From the NCBI GenBank assembly GCA_936450465.1, contig OW388296.1, forward strand, positions 41,258,023 through 41,322,022: a stretch of DNA of 64,000 nucleotides. Direction: 5' to 3'. Origin of the DNA: Gibbula magus (lineage: Eukaryota; Mollusca; Gastropoda; Trochida; Trochidae). The notes beneath the pieces were generated by a model, which was not told where the DNA came from, did not search any database, and saw nothing but the letters and a program-made list of their open reading frames with translations. The position numbers and the translations under genes are program-made. Shown in pieces: positions 20,015 through 32,106 of the stretch (within the stretch, counting starts at the first letter, position 1; every line of letters starts with the position of its first letter).

Positions 20015-20560
20015 AAATAGTCCAGACCATTTTATTTGAAAGTCAGGGTCTTCATCTGAGAAAATATGTTTCTCCAGCTTGTAATGGTATTTTATATAGG
20101 CTATAAGCTGATTGACATTTAAGTCAATAGAGCTAAATCTTATTTTGTTTATATATTCTTTTGTTAAATGAAGATGTGATTTATTAATATGTTTGCCGTT
20201 GGGTCCCCCAGTAGAAATGCTTTGATGTCTATAATGAAGTTTGTGTCCATCTTGAGGTTGTACCAATTTTCTAATTGATAAAGAAGCTCTTGAGTTTTTT
20301 CACAGTGAAAGAATAAGTGCTCAAGTGTTTCCATTTCTTAACCACATAATGTACAAAGGTTGTCTTGACTTACACCTATTTTGCAAAGAAATGATTTCGT
20401 TGATATTATTCTGTGCAATAACTTGAACTGGAAATTTCTAGCTTTAGTTTCTAATGTTGTTTTATTTATCATTGCAAAACAGTCAGAAAGATAATTATCT
20501 GATAAAGCTGTACTAAGTTTTGATTCCCACTTTAACCGAAGGTTGTCTCATGATGCCGTT
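20015..20560 (-). pseudogene. L1/Tx1-like LINE C-terminal fragment
   Basis: Broken minus-strand reading: FQFKLLHRIISTKSFLCKIG, then DNLCTLCG and ETLEHLFFHCEKTQELL (the C-terminal zinc-knuckle region of L1/Tx1 LINEs), then WYNLKMDTNFI and AFLLGDP. Several stops are present. No 5' part is attached. Confidence 0.65.
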
Positions 20561-20574
20561 TTGTTTGCGCACTG

Positions 20575-21255
20575 TATATAATTTCCTTATTCTTATTTTG
20601 CAACAGTTCAACGATAGAATGCTTTAAATATGGTGTTTTAGTAAATTCATGAAGATATTTAGCTCTAAGTTTATCATAAGTTTTACAGATACATGAAATT
20701 CATTTTCTATATAAACTTGACCTGTAATATTACAGAAAGGACATATTCTTTCTTTATATTCAATATCACTATACCTGAAACATTCAACAGCAATATTTAA
20801 TTATAAGTTACTACATCTGAACCTTGATATAGCAATTATTATATTCAAAGGATTATCACAACACAAATATCTTTCAACATTTAGCAGAGATTTAAACTCC
20901 TTGTAAAATGTGCATTTGGGAGATGCATTTATTGATGAGAACTAGGACTGTTTTAAGTTATCTCTTAGCCTCAGCTTGAACAGATACATAAAATAATCCA
21001 CCGTTCCAATTTCTCAACCAAGCATAACCAAAACCATATTCAAACATTAATTGTCTTACCTGTGTTGCCCAGGTATTATAACCTTAATTATCTAATGTTT
21101 TTAACATTAAGTAACATTGATGGGGGAGTCTTTTTTGTGACATATGTATAATTCTACACCAAAATTTAATCACTCTTGGCATATACACATGCTTCATTGG
21201 GAGTCTTCCACATTTACCAAGAAAAATATCATTTAATGTAGTTTTATACCCTTAA
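20575..21255 (-). pseudogene. CR1-like LINE C-terminal fragment
   Basis: Minus-strand reading with stops: GKCGRLPMKHVYMPRVIKFW, NTWATQVRQLMFEYGFGYAW and ICPFCNITGQVYIENEFH. These match the C-terminal region of the LINEs at 14769 and 22037 by pattern. A degenerate relic. Confidence 0.65.
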
Positions 21256-21284
21256 ATATTGTTTACAAAATTTTGATTTTTTTT

Positions 21285-21948
21285 TCATTGTAGTCATTGT
21301 AGGAGATTGGAATATTGTTCTGGACCCCTCAATTGATTTAGAAAACTATAAACATCTAAATAATCCTAAATCAAGGGATGTTGTTATTGCAAATATAGAA
21401 AACTACGACCTCCTTGATGCATGGAGGGAATTGAATAATAATAAAAAAAATATATATACTTGGTGGAAAAAGAATCCAAGGAAACAAACTATACTTGATT
21501 TTTTCCTTATCTCTCAAGATATATTTGATATAACTTTGGATTCTGATATCTTCCCAGGTTACAAATCTGATCATTCCGCAATATCATTAACTTTAACAAA
21601 TACAATTTACCAAAACGAGGTAAGGGATACTGGAAATTCAATAACTCTCTATTACTTCATCCAGGATACAGTGACTTAGTTAAGACAATTTTGAAAGAAA
21701 CAATCGAAGAATACTCTGAAAAAGATCAATCTGAAAATAACAATATGAACAAAACAGCATGGTTAAACTTACAATAAGTATCAGTTTATTCTTGGAACAT
21801 TCCTTATGAAAGTAAGAGGCAAAACCATTTCTAATGCTTCATTCTTGAAAAAAGATAGGACCAGTGAGACTTCTGATCAAGAAACAAAAATAAAAGATTG
21901 TGAAGATAACATAAAAAAGGTTTCCAAAATATGAATGAATCTATGCTA
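21285..21948 (+). pseudogene. L1/Tx1-like LINE endonuclease part (left half)
   Basis: Plus-strand pieces: VGDWNIVLDPSIDLENY, DLLDAWRELNN, TILDFFLISQDIF and YKSDHSAISLTL, the C-terminal half of an L1/Tx1 APE nuclease. Stops follow. The element is interrupted at about 21949 by a minus-strand CR1-like LINE and resumes at about 23111. Confidence 0.75.
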
Positions 21949-23110
21949 TCAATCAATCAATCAATCAATCGTTTATTCAGTAGAAAGGCCTGCGGCCCAC
22001 GTAAAGAATTGTTTATAGTACATGTATTCAGAGTTGCTATTTATTAAATGAATTACGTAAAATTAAGGCATCTTTAACATAGTTTGAAATGGACATCAAA
22101 TAGGCAGAATTATCATTTTGAAGGTTATGGATCATGATATCTTCATTAATATACACAGGTATATTTTCAAAGTATTTAATACGTAGATGTTCATAAAGTT
22201 GACATTTATAAAGAAAATGAAATTCATTCTCTACATAATTGGATTGACAGATTTTACAGTAGCGATTTTGACGAGGGATACCATCACGTCTACCAATATT
22301 TATGTAAATGGCTAACTCTCCAATTCTTAATAAAGTAATCCTGCGCCTTGCCTCCTTAGATTTAACACTTATGAGATAATTTTCCAAACAAAACTCAGTT
22401 TTGATTTTAGAATAAAAATATAATGTTGAATACTCATTTATCTCCGACATTATTGATTGAACAGAACAATTCTTTATCCTTGTTTCAAAATTGATGAGAA
22501 AAATATCCTTAAAACCTACACCTTGATTCTCCCACACAAAACCAAAACCATAAGTAAATAAAACCGTTCTCACGTGATAAATCCAAGTTTTACGACCAAC
22601 TTTATACAAATTATACATCATAAGATAAGCCTGTTTTGGATAACGATCGGTCGGCATTTCAAGTAACCTCAGCCAAAATTTAATAACTCTTAACAATGAA
22701 TCAACATAAATATAATGCCTGCCGCATTCTGCCAGAATAGCAACACTAGTGCTCTTATTACTCACACCTAAGACAAACTTACAAAATCTTACATGAAACT
22801 GTTCAACTATTAACCCCATATTTCTGAAGCGTATAATATAATAGTTTTTATCTGAACATCAAACATTTTGAAGAGAACCAATGGAGATATATTTTTAAGT
22901 TTATAACCAAGTAATTTTACTGAAAATAAAGCCTTAGAGCTTTGTTAACAAGATTTTGGACAGACTTGGACCACGATAGTCTACTCGAAAACAATAATCC
23001 TAGGTAATTATAGTAAGATGAGATTTTCAACCTATTACCCTCAAAATACCAAGCTTCACTTGTTCTAACTTTACCGCCATTCCTAAAAACTGCTATCTGA
23101 ACTTTCGAAA
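21949..23110 (-). mobile_element. CR1-like LINE nested in the L1/Tx1-like LINE
   Basis: Minus-strand element with a 3' (TTGA)n tail at 21949-21970. Coding relics: 23150-22917 (VQIAVFRNGGKVR, YYNYLGLLFSSRLSW) and 22819-22037 (RFCKFVLGVSNKSTSVAILA, TWIYHVRTVLFTYGFGFVW, RYCKICQSNYVENEFHFLY). Only the RT C-terminal third is present, with frameshifts between the two pieces. Confidence 0.8.
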
Positions 23111-24195
23111 TACAAGATGGAATCGGAGCAGATAAAGGAAGAGGAAGCAAAAGATATTCAAATTTGAAACAGAATTAGGTGGTATGAAGAAGGAGAAAAA
23201 CAACAAAATACTTGTGTAACCTGAAAAATAGAACCTATGTTACCAAATCAATAAATAAGATTATTACTGACAAAAATGAGGAGATTACAGACAGTAATTA
23301 TATCTTAAAACAATTGAAATGTTTTTATAAGACTCTTTATTCTTTAAATAATGATCTTGAAGAAAATGCTAACTTAGATACTGTCGAAACACCAATTTTG
23401 AGTGACCAACTAAAGGACGAACTTGAAAAAGATATTGATATAGATGAAATTAATTTTGCTGTGAGAAATATGAAGAATAATAAAAGTCCAGGAATTGATG
23501 GATTCCCAATCGATTTCTTAAAATTTTTCTGGAACGACCTTAATGAATGGATATTTATATTCGTGAAGGCGGTTTCACAGGCCACATAATTATTTCTAGA
23601 TGGCACCGAAGACAGTCTATATGCGACTATTAAAACAATCAATATATTCTATAAGATGTCAGGTCTGAAAATAAATATAGACAAGACTAAAGTAATTTGG
23701 ATTGGCTCAATGGCAGGCAGTGAAGACATTTTATGTACAAATTTGAAAATTGAATTGTACAATGGAGAATTTTAAGTATTAGGAAAAACATTCAGTCAAA
23801 CCTTGCTGACTTAAGGGTAATAAATACTAGCAAAAGACTAGAAGATATAAATATATTATTAGCAGTATGGAAAAAAGAAATTTAACATTGATTGGAAACT
23901 TACTTTCATTAAAACCCTAGCCCTTTCTTAATTGGTACATATCTCCAGATGACTTTGTTAACTCTCTTGAGCTTGCCTTTCTCAAATTCATATAGAATGA
24001 TAAAAACGATAAGATATTGAAACTTGATATTTGTAATAAGTGGGAAATGATATTTAATGACTGTGAATTTGACTGGAACGATATATTTAATTCATATAGA
24101 CATGGTTTGAAGGATGTTAAATCGATTTTGAATATAGAACAACATTTTTTTATTTGCACAGCTTCTATAAGTTGGGCGTGACATGTTTCCCACAT
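23111..24195 (+). pseudogene. L1/Tx1-like LINE RT part (right half)
   Basis: The element resumes with IRWYEEGEK, CNLKNRTYVTKSINKII, FYKTLYS, VRNMKNNKSPGIDGFPIDFL and KFFWNDLNEW. After an internal deletion it continues with YKMSGLKINIDKTKVIWIGS and NIDWKLTFIKTLALS to about 24190. The RT catalytic FADD block is deleted. Confidence 0.78.
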
Positions 24196-24229
24196 TTCAG
24201 ACCCATCCTTGAATCAAAGATATTAAATA

Positions 24230-25840
24230 AACCAGTACTGTTTATGTTAGGTTTAGCAGCCATTTTTATTTTCTTAAAATTTGTCTGATTGTGACATGTT
24301 AAATTTCCCTCTTAATGATCCCAGTGACATACTAGAGACTCGCAACTTGTTTTAAAAGATGCTTAATAACTAGACAAGCAAAATATGTTACCATTGTGAA
24401 GTCGTAGGTCAGCTGGTTTTAACGTGAAGCACATGTGCACATATCACGTTTGCCAAGAAACGATTGTTTCACCGCGGCTTCCTGTATTTTGTCGTCTGTG
24501 ACGTCATAAAACGATTGTTCGTGACGTCACTGTTGCTTGACGTCGCAAGAGAAGTGGGCCGCTTTCTGACTATTTTTACGCGAAGCACATGGAATAGAAC
24601 GGGTAATAAAGAAATCATTACACTCGAAAGTGTTTCATATGACTTTTACGAAACTCGTGCGAATTTGTGTATAACCCTCGCTCTCGCTCGGGCAATACAA
24701 ACATTTACACTCGTTTCGTAAAAGTCATATGACACACTTCCTCGGGTAATAATCGCTATATATTAAAAAAAAATTGCTGTCTTTTGGACTAAATCATTTA
24801 ATTTAGTCACCACCTTTTTAAAATATTTGTTAAGGATTTGTACTTACACTTTGAAAGTATATGTTTATTTGCTATGGCTTTCAGTGGTAAGTACGTATAA
24901 CTCCCCGTCGTGGTAGTTTTCACTAGTTGATGTAACCATGATATAATTGGCTATTGGGAATGAATATGCAAGTTGAGTGAAATTATTGAACTGAAATCAG
25001 CACATATCGTATGTTAGCACGTATTTCAGTCATATAAAATTTTATGAAACACAATAGATGTATCTTTAATATATCAAATATCCTTCTTATCGCAACAATT
25101 CACACAAGTTATATGATTTGCATTGAGTGTAATGTACACAGACATTGGTATGCATTTTGTTCTCTTTACATAATAGACATTTATTAAGGAACATAGCACG
25201 AGTCAATGAATTTACACTTCATTTATTCATAAACAAGATTCATAGTACGCTAATTCCATATAAGGCAAGATGTTTTTTCCATGCGCCATCATTCATACAT
25301 TACGCATGTGGCAATTGATAAACAAACTAATCAATGAAACTATCCTCGTTTTAAGCCAGTCTTTCTCACAGAAAACCTACTGTAACCATTGAATGCGTAT
25401 TCTAAAAGTAGCGGGTAACGGATTTGAGTCATTATTATCTCATATCCACAAACAGTTAGTTTCTAACACTTTAAAACCCTGCTTTACATGTTCATTGTCC
25501 TTGCATTTCTAAAATATTTCAATTGTATTCGAACTTTATTCCTTTATTCAAACATTATTGTTAAATCGTATTCTACCTGACAAATATTCCACATGCTCCC
25601 TTCTCAAAGTAGTCTGAAACAACCACTTCTGGTCTATTCATTTACATGCTCACACCTTTGTATATAGTTACACAAATGTTCGATTTTAACATATAAGTTT
25701 TGGGTCTCAATTGAGATATGCAAGAGACTTGAAACTTGTTTTTAAAAATTACGCAACAACATAGGACAGATGTCTTAATTAAAACCGCAGAATCCGTTTG
25801 TCGTCGCTTGCGACTATATTTTAATGTTACATTAATCACA
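24230..25840. other. No gene; one foldback
   Basis: AT-rich non-coding sequence. Inverted arms at 24630-24658 and 24709-24737 (sharing CATATGACTTTTACGAAAC) form a hairpin. No gene was recognised. Confidence 0.5.
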
Positions 25841-25960
25841 CCAAAGTTGTAGTCTTCGATTTAGAACTGAAGTGAAAATCTTACAAAGAGTATTCATGAG
25901 TGAAATGCCCCTGTGATTATTTGTGTCATGTTTATCTCCTGATTTATAAAATCTTTGATG
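25840..25960 (-). pseudogene. LINE RT block fragment
   Basis: Minus-strand reading YKSGDKHDTNNHRGISLMNT then LCKIFTSVLNRRLQLW matches the KSGDRKDPNNYRGIALLNTLNK block of the LINE at 14769-16740. Only about 40 codons remain, joined directly to Penelope-like sequence. Confidence 0.7.
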
Positions 25961-26790
25961 GGCATTCTAGAAGTTGAGGTGATGAAGAATGAAGAACAAT
26001 TTTATGGATACACAACTTCTTTATTCTGTGTAGGCGACGTTTCAACATAGTTACTAATGTCGTTGTCAAGCAGGTGATGCAGTTGAACAAATTCCCATGG
26101 TTTATATACATGAAGTGTTTATACAATAGAGGAGGATGAGAAGATTTTGAGTTATTACAGTAGATGGCTTGATGTATTAATATTGAGTGGAAGCCAGAGA
26201 GAATGATTTACAGTGTTTATACAGTAGATGAGGTTGATGTACACAGCTTGTTAAATAGGTTAAGTCAAGGTTGATGTACATAGGGGGTAATTAGGAGATG
26301 TACACAGCAATATGGTGATTGAAATATGAATATGAGTTGGTTAACGTAGCAAGTGATGGTAGGCGTTTGGGATGTAGTATCCTTCGTCTCTGTTCAGGGC
26401 TGGGGCTATTTTCTTAATGTTAATGGCTTCGAGGTAATTACTTACTTTGTAGTTGGCCTGGTTCTTTTCTATGACCTCGATGTTGCTCCAGTTGATGTTG
26501 TGGTCTGGGTTGGTTTTGGTTTCGTCAGAGATTGCTGACCTGGAGTCGTTTTTTCTGACGGATGCTTGGTGTTCCTTAATTCTGAGGGTCAATGGTCTGG
26601 ATGTTTCACCGACGTAGGTGTGTTGAGTGTACAAACGTGTCTGAGTACTGCAGAGTGAATATAATCTGTTTGGGTATTTGTGTGTCACCCACTGTCCATC
26701 TGTGATTTTGTTAAATATACTGTGTGGGACCCTGTTTTCCTTAAGTATTTTTCCAAAATAGTTTAGGATCCCTTCTTGCATCTGTTAGTC
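25960..26790 (-). mobile_element. Penelope-like element 3' part (GIY-YIG plus untranslated tail)
   Basis: Minus-strand ORF 26781-26341 (146 codons) has the GIY-YIG region: QHTYVGETSRPLTLRIKEH, NHNINW-like NPDHNINWSNIEVIEKNQA, then YLEAINIKKIAPALNRDEG. A downstream tail (26340-25960) contains GTTGAAACGTCG and a terminal stretch (TTCTTCATTCTTCATCACC...) that recurs near 59210-59300. The RT is missing, so the copy is 5'-truncated. Confidence 0.78.
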
Positions 26791-26819
26791 CAGCCTTCTG
26801 TTTACCATGCTATTCATGT

Positions 26820-27037
26820 CTTTTCTTTGAAAATGTTTACTTGAAAATACATGTGAATTCACCATTCCTGTCCTAAACATTCTGCCATTAAGGGTATGAA
26901 CATCAAAAGTGCGACATATGTCCACTAGCTTAACACCATAATTATTATAAATTTGATTGTCTTTCGGATTTCTTGATAAATTAAACCCATCACTTGGATA
27001 ATCATCAGAGTCTTGAACAAAGTCCAGATTATCAGAT

Positions 27038-27097
<60 letters not shown>

Positions 27098-27360
27098 CTA
27101 GGAAGTCTTTGATTCTTGCATTGAAATCACGACACAACAAGACGTGTTTAGTGGGGTGATCAGAAATGATGACAAAAAGATAGTTCTCTAGAGTGGAAAT
27201 GCCATCCGTTTCAGTCTGTTTATATATTGAAGAGTTTTCCGGTGATAGGTAAGTAAACACAGTCAATTCCTTTATTTCCGTTATCTGTACAGATAATTGG
27301 AATAACATGCGGTATTGGAGAATGGTACAGGTGTATATAACAGATGGTGACAACAGGTGG
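26820..27360 (-). pseudogene. LINE endonuclease fragment with internal (TA)n
   Basis: Minus-strand reading has FTYLSPENSSIYKQTETDG, LLCRDFNARIKD (the GDFNARIGD block) and, after the repeat, VKLVDICRTFDVHTLNGRMF. A (TA)n run at 27040-27095 lies inside the coding region and reads as alternating Tyr-Ile. No RT is attached. Confidence 0.75.
27040..27095. repeat. (TA)n microsatellite
   Basis: About 28 TA units, within a LINE endonuclease relic. Confidence 0.95.
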
Positions 27361-27399
27361 TTGATGGAGGATAAACTAATTACATTAGAGTTTACTTAT

Positions 27400-28850
27400 T
27401 TAGCTGTTTCTTAATGAGCTTGCCTTATATAAGTATTTACCTAAGTTACATAATATCTTTACATTGTTTATACTTAATAGTTCGATAAGTTTAAATACTG
27501 ATGGACATTTGTAGTAATATGGTTTGATATACATTATTATATAATGGATATATGATGGACATTTTAATATGAAATGAAATTCATCTTCAACATCATATTT
27601 ACACATCGGACATTTACGATCAACAGAATTTATATTATGATACCTGCCAGTTTCTATAATGAGATTATGGGAACTAAGTCGAAATTTTGATAAGTATTTC
27701 CTATATAGATATGGAATAGATTTACATAAATAATATTGTAGACAACATTGATTAATAACATTTTTATACATTACACATTTAGATGAAGAAGTCAATTGGC
27801 TAAAACTTTATTGGATAGCCTGATCATTAATTCTTTGTCTAATAACCGGTAAGTAATCTATTGATACTTCCTTCTTTATCCATAATTCTGAGAGTCCAAT
27901 GTTAGACAATATACATTTAACCTGATACGCCCAGTTCTGAACACCACGGAATTCCACGTTGTCATACAAATACTCATAACAGCTCCGTAAATTACTGTTA
28001 TCAGACACAAGAAGCTTACGCCAGTATTTAATCATATTAAATTGCCTTTTATAAAGAAGTGGGTAACGACCTAATTCTGCATAGACCATAGAATTTCATG
28101 TTGATTTCTTTACCCCTAATAACCTTTTACAGAAATCCAAATGTAGCCTTTCAATATTTATTCCCTTGCCATACCCCCATCCCTCAGACGCATAAGATAC
28201 AATGCTACCAATATAACAATCAAAAACAAATAAAAGTGATTCGGGATTAAGAGAAAGGGATCTTATATTATTATAGACTGAAAAAAGAGCTTTTCTACCC
28301 TGATCAGACAACTGCATCTGAGCCTTCGAAAATCTGTTACTAAATACTAAATACTTAAATAATTAAATACTATGCCTAAATATGTAAAATTATCAACAAT
28401 CTCTATGACAGTGCCATTATAATACCAACACGGGTTAACTTTACCCCCTCGTCGGAAGATCATTATCTCAGTTTTAGCAATATTAACTTCAAGTTCCCAA
28501 CGATTGGAGTAAGAAGATTGCGAATTTAACTGCGTTTGCAACCCATCAACAGAGTCTGAAAATATGACGAGATCATCAGCATACATAAGCAAAAATATAT
28601 TAAGAGATTTGAACTGATAGGGAATACATTTATCATTCAGGAAGGACTCTTCAAAATCACTAACATAAAAGGAAAACAAAATTGGTGACAAAACCTCTCC
28701 CTGCATAAAACCTAAATTATTTCTGAAAAAATGACTATCATAGCCGCCGATCCTCACACACGACCGAACATTAAGATTCAAAGATACGCTGTCTTGAGTT
28801 GATCCCAACCAAAGGCAGTCGTTCGCAACATTAGCACAACACAATTTTCA
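27400..28850 (-). pseudogene. CR1/L2-like LINE reverse transcriptase, broken
   Basis: Four successive minus-strand frames. 28844-28347 holds the RT core (GEVLSPILFSFYVSDF, LLMYADDLVIFSDS, ELEVNIAKTEIMIFRRGG, FTYLGIVF). 28317-28096 has SIVSYASEGWGYG and LHLDFCKRLLGV. 28089-27808 has YAELGRYPLLYKRQ and WAYQVKCILSNIGLSELW. 27795-27400 has KCPMCKYDVEDEFHFILKCP. The copy is 5'-truncated with at least three frameshifts. It is more diverged from the LINE at 14635 than that one is from the copy at 22037, so it belongs to a different family. Confidence 0.85.
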
Positions 28851-29769
28851 AAATATGTATACAATTGTTTTACAATAGTATCATTTATAAAATTGTCACG
28901 TATGAACACCGTAAAATGTAATTCAAATATGGAAATGAAGCGTTATACAAGAACTCTTCATTATCATAATTATTATCAAATCCTTGTCGGATCCTTTTAG
29001 AGAAAATGTTGGCTTTTAATATTCGCGTTTTACTTTAAATTGGTATATGGGTTATAATAACAATAACCAACTCGTGTCAGGGAATGATACATTATCTTGC
29101 TCTCATATTAATTAGATAATAATCTCGCCAAGGCTCGAGAATTACGTGATTAATATAGCTCAGGAAATATATGTACCATTTCCCTCCACTTCTTAGTTAC
29201 TGTCTAAATACAAGAGTTCAGTACACATGATTTCAGCTCTCTCAGTATACAATTGGTTCTTGAGAAGAAGAGGAAAAAGAGCAGATCTAGAGTTTACATG
29301 TTAAGTGTGCAGATTTGTATATATTTGTACTTAAAATATCCCCAAATCTCAAAGACGCTGTTCATCCAACCCTGAATGGCACTGTCGCCATCGAAATATG
29401 TTGTCTCAAGTGTTGGAGGGGCAAAGGATTGTCCCACCAGCAACATCGGACCCCAAGCTCTACCACCACAAGTCTGTTGCAGACAATCAGACTGAGGTCC
29501 AGCGGAGGAGAGTCCTCTCGGATCAACATCGTCCGCCGGCCAGAAACAATGACTTTGGGAAGACCCTGACGGTTAAAATCATGACCCTTAAAATCATCAC
29601 CATTCTCATCATTCAAGCGATATCAGATGTTGCTTCCTTGCTTGACGCTCAGCATTATAAAGATAGAACAACGCTTGAACTGGCGCTGTACTGTGGCTGC
29701 CGGGTACCGTGCACAAAAACAATTTCCAATTTACTTTGAATTGAGGACAATAAAGTGTTATTATTATTA
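28851..29769. other. Unassigned; possible retroelement 3' end
   Basis: No gene motif. The stretch ends with GAGGACAATAAAGTG followed by (TTA)n at about 29755-29769, the form of a LINE 3' terminus. Frames at 29315-29739 show no recognisable protein. Confidence 0.35.
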
Positions 29770-29770
29770 T

Positions 29771-29874
29771 AGCCACATGGTGTTGCGGGTTTTCTCCCTG
29801 TCATAATACGAGCAGCCGTGTTATACGTGAAATACTCTTGAAATCGGCGTTAAACCCCGACTCATCTCACCTCA
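29771..29874 (+). mobile_element. tRNA-derived SINE, partial (tail half)
   Basis: Matches the tail half of the SINE at 34094-34403 in opposite orientation: AGCCACATGG, then GTGAAATACTCTTGAAA, CGGCGTTAAACCCC and a CTCACCTCA-type end. The tRNA head is missing. Confidence 0.75.
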
Positions 29875-30129
29875 ATGATTGCTACTTTCTCAACTTTCAC
29901 CAGATGTTAAATGTATCTAATGAATGTGTAAAGAATCGTCATGTTTGTCATTGATCAATTCTATTTTTTTAAATAGTTAATGTACTCTGGTTTAAATTGG
30001 GGAAGCCATTTATTTATGTCAGGTGTTTCCTTCAATTTATGGTTTTGGTCATATTTTCGAAATATAATTTGAAATATTTCCCCCTTCCGATTATGATACG
30101 ATCTTTTATCTCTCCTAACACTGAAACAA

Positions 30130-30240
30130 TCGTAAGCATACACTCTTTGAAGGGCATTTGGAAGTGACATACATATAAAACAGGAATATTTTCTGGATAA
30201 CAACTTCTCTAATTTGGAAATACACGTTTTGGACTATTTG
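30130..30240 (-). mobile_element. Penelope-like terminal fragment
   Basis: Matches 44995-45085 by eye: GAAGGGCATTT, GAAGTG, CAGGAATATTTTCTGGATAA and CAACTTCT. It is truncated just after the start of the ribozyme-like region. No coding part. Confidence 0.6.
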
Positions 30241-30245
30241 CTCAC

Positions 30246-30248
<3 letters not shown>

Positions 30249-30316
<68 letters not shown>
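30249..30316. repeat. (TA)n microsatellite
   Basis: About 30 TA units ending in (TG)n. Confidence 0.95.
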
Positions 30317-30724
30317 CAGTTATATAAATATCATATTGTCAATCAATCAATGTTCCAGTCATTTAATTAATCAATCAACACTCTATATCACTATATAGCT
30401 ACTCCAATATTATTCTTTGCAACGCAATTGTCGCTTATCATTATCTTTACAATTCATAGGTGATCCTCAAAAAGTTTTTAACAAAACCTTGCCTGACCAA
30501 AATATGCCAGTATTTGTTTTTCATCAGTCACCGCTCACTGTGACATTCATATTAAGTTCTTTGACGTATGTAGCACATTTCCCTTCCATTCTGCAGGTAA
30601 GGATTTTGTTTGATAAATTATAAACCTAATAGACGTGTGCCATTAACCAGATAGGCTACGGTCATACACAAAGGTCGAGCTCTGCCAGCATATACATAGA
30701 GAAATGCTCACTAAAGCCAATGTA

Positions 30725-31004
30725 AGGTGAGGTGAGGTGAGTTGGGGTTTAACGCCGCTTTCAAGAGTATTTCACTTATATCGCGGCCGCTAGTATTACG
30801 GCAGGGAGAAAGACCGCAACGCCATGTGGCTATGCATTGCGCTGAAACTTGCGAGCACCGGCTGGAACTAGCGAACCATGGATGGTACTGCGCTGAAATT
30901 CAGTGTAGCATTTCACCCAAACCTTACTGCGTGTAGAACAGTTCTCTACTGCAGACAAAATTGCCGTGCCCCTGGCGGGATTCGAACCACGGACCTCTTG
31001 ATCG
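30725..31004 (-). mobile_element. tRNA-derived SINE with 34-bp target duplication
   Basis: The minus strand has a truncated tRNA head (GGTTCGAATCCCGCCAGG B-box region), a shared body (CAGTAGAGAACTGTTCTAC) and a tail GCGGCGTTAAACCCC ending in repeated CTCAC. It is flanked by 34-bp direct repeats at 30691-30724 and 31005-31038 with two mismatches. The body tail resembles conserved-domain molluscan SINEs by memory only. Confidence 0.85.
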
Positions 31005-31496
31005 TATACATAGAGAAATGCTAACTAAAGCTAATGTAGGTTTAACGTTGTTCTGGTTTAATAACAACTCAAAGGGTTCTTTTCAAACATTCCTTTGTAG
31101 TCATTGTTGTTGAGTTGGGAGAAGGGCTGTGTAATAGTATCGGTATATCGGTAAGTGTATTTCATTTACAATTCATTATGTAGCAATATATCCCACAAAC
31201 AATTGAAAGTGAAATATAATTATATCATTTACTAAGATAACATTACAGTTTTAAATGCATGAACATGCTGTTGATGTGCACGATAGGCAACTTGTCAAGG
31301 CAATCTTGCTTTGTATTATTGAATACACCTTCAGTATCATATCTACACGTGTCATGCATCCATTGATTTATAATACCCCGTTACATTGCTACGACGTGTC
31401 ATACAACGTGTCTCTATGTATACCAATCTCATTTAAATCGAACTAACACTTATTGTTACGTTCGGTCTGACTAAAATAAGATTGTGAGGTGAAGTG

Positions 31497-31597
31497 CATC
31501 CTTGGTTACCCATGGTTTTATATATGTTCCGTTATTCTCCATCATGATATAGTGGAGAGTAACGGAGCATATATAAAACCATGGGTAACCGGGGATG
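31497..31597. mobile_element. Palindromic MITE, copy 1 (hAT-like)
   Basis: Almost perfect inverted repeat with arms of about 44 bp (GGTTACCCATGGTTTTATAT and complement). Flanked by 8-bp direct repeats GTGAAGTG/GTGAGGTG at 31489-31496 and 31599-31606. It inserted into the CTCAC-type tail of the adjoining SINE. A second copy is at 56742-56875. Confidence 0.75.
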
Positions 31598-31598
31598 G

Positions 31599-31866
31599 GT
31601 GAGGTGAGGTGTATTTCACTTATATCGCGGCTGCTAGTATTATGGCAGGGAGAAAGTCCGTAACGCCATGCTGCTATACATTGCGGTGAAACCTGCAAGC
31701 ATCGGCTGGAATTAGCGAACCATGAGTGATACTACGCTGAAAATTCAGTGTAGCATTGCACCCAAACCTTACCGCGTGTAGAACAGTTCTCTATTGCAAA
31801 CAAGGTTGCCGTGCTTCTGGCGGGATTCGAACCCCAGACCTCTAGACCACTGCGCTATCCCGCCCC
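31599..31866 (-). mobile_element. tRNA-derived SINE, copy 2
   Basis: On the minus strand the tRNA-like head reads GGGCGGGATAGCGCAGTGGT, then a B-box (GGGTTCGAATCCCGCC), body and tail. The tail is shortened and joined to the palindromic MITE at 31497-31597. A small internal deletion removed the GCGGCGTTAAACC part. Confidence 0.8.
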
Positions 31867-32106
31867 TAAGTTTTATATACAGTTGATAAGTCGTTTCAAC
31901 AAAATGTACCTGAATGAAATGGCCTTGATGATTGTGTTAATGTGGAATTGTAATTACTTCACCAGTAGCATGCTTTTTGTAATACATTCTGACTGTTAAT
32001 CAAAACACGACTGTCAAGAAATCAATACACAAACCATGGCTTCTCACGTCTCTTTTAATCCAGTTAACATCTCTGCATACATCAGAGTTGGACGCAATAA
32101 AATGCC

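Noticed and set aside
31820..31866. tRNA gene on the minus strand
   Set aside because: The A- and B-boxes belong to a SINE head; the acceptor stem does not close and the SINE body follows.
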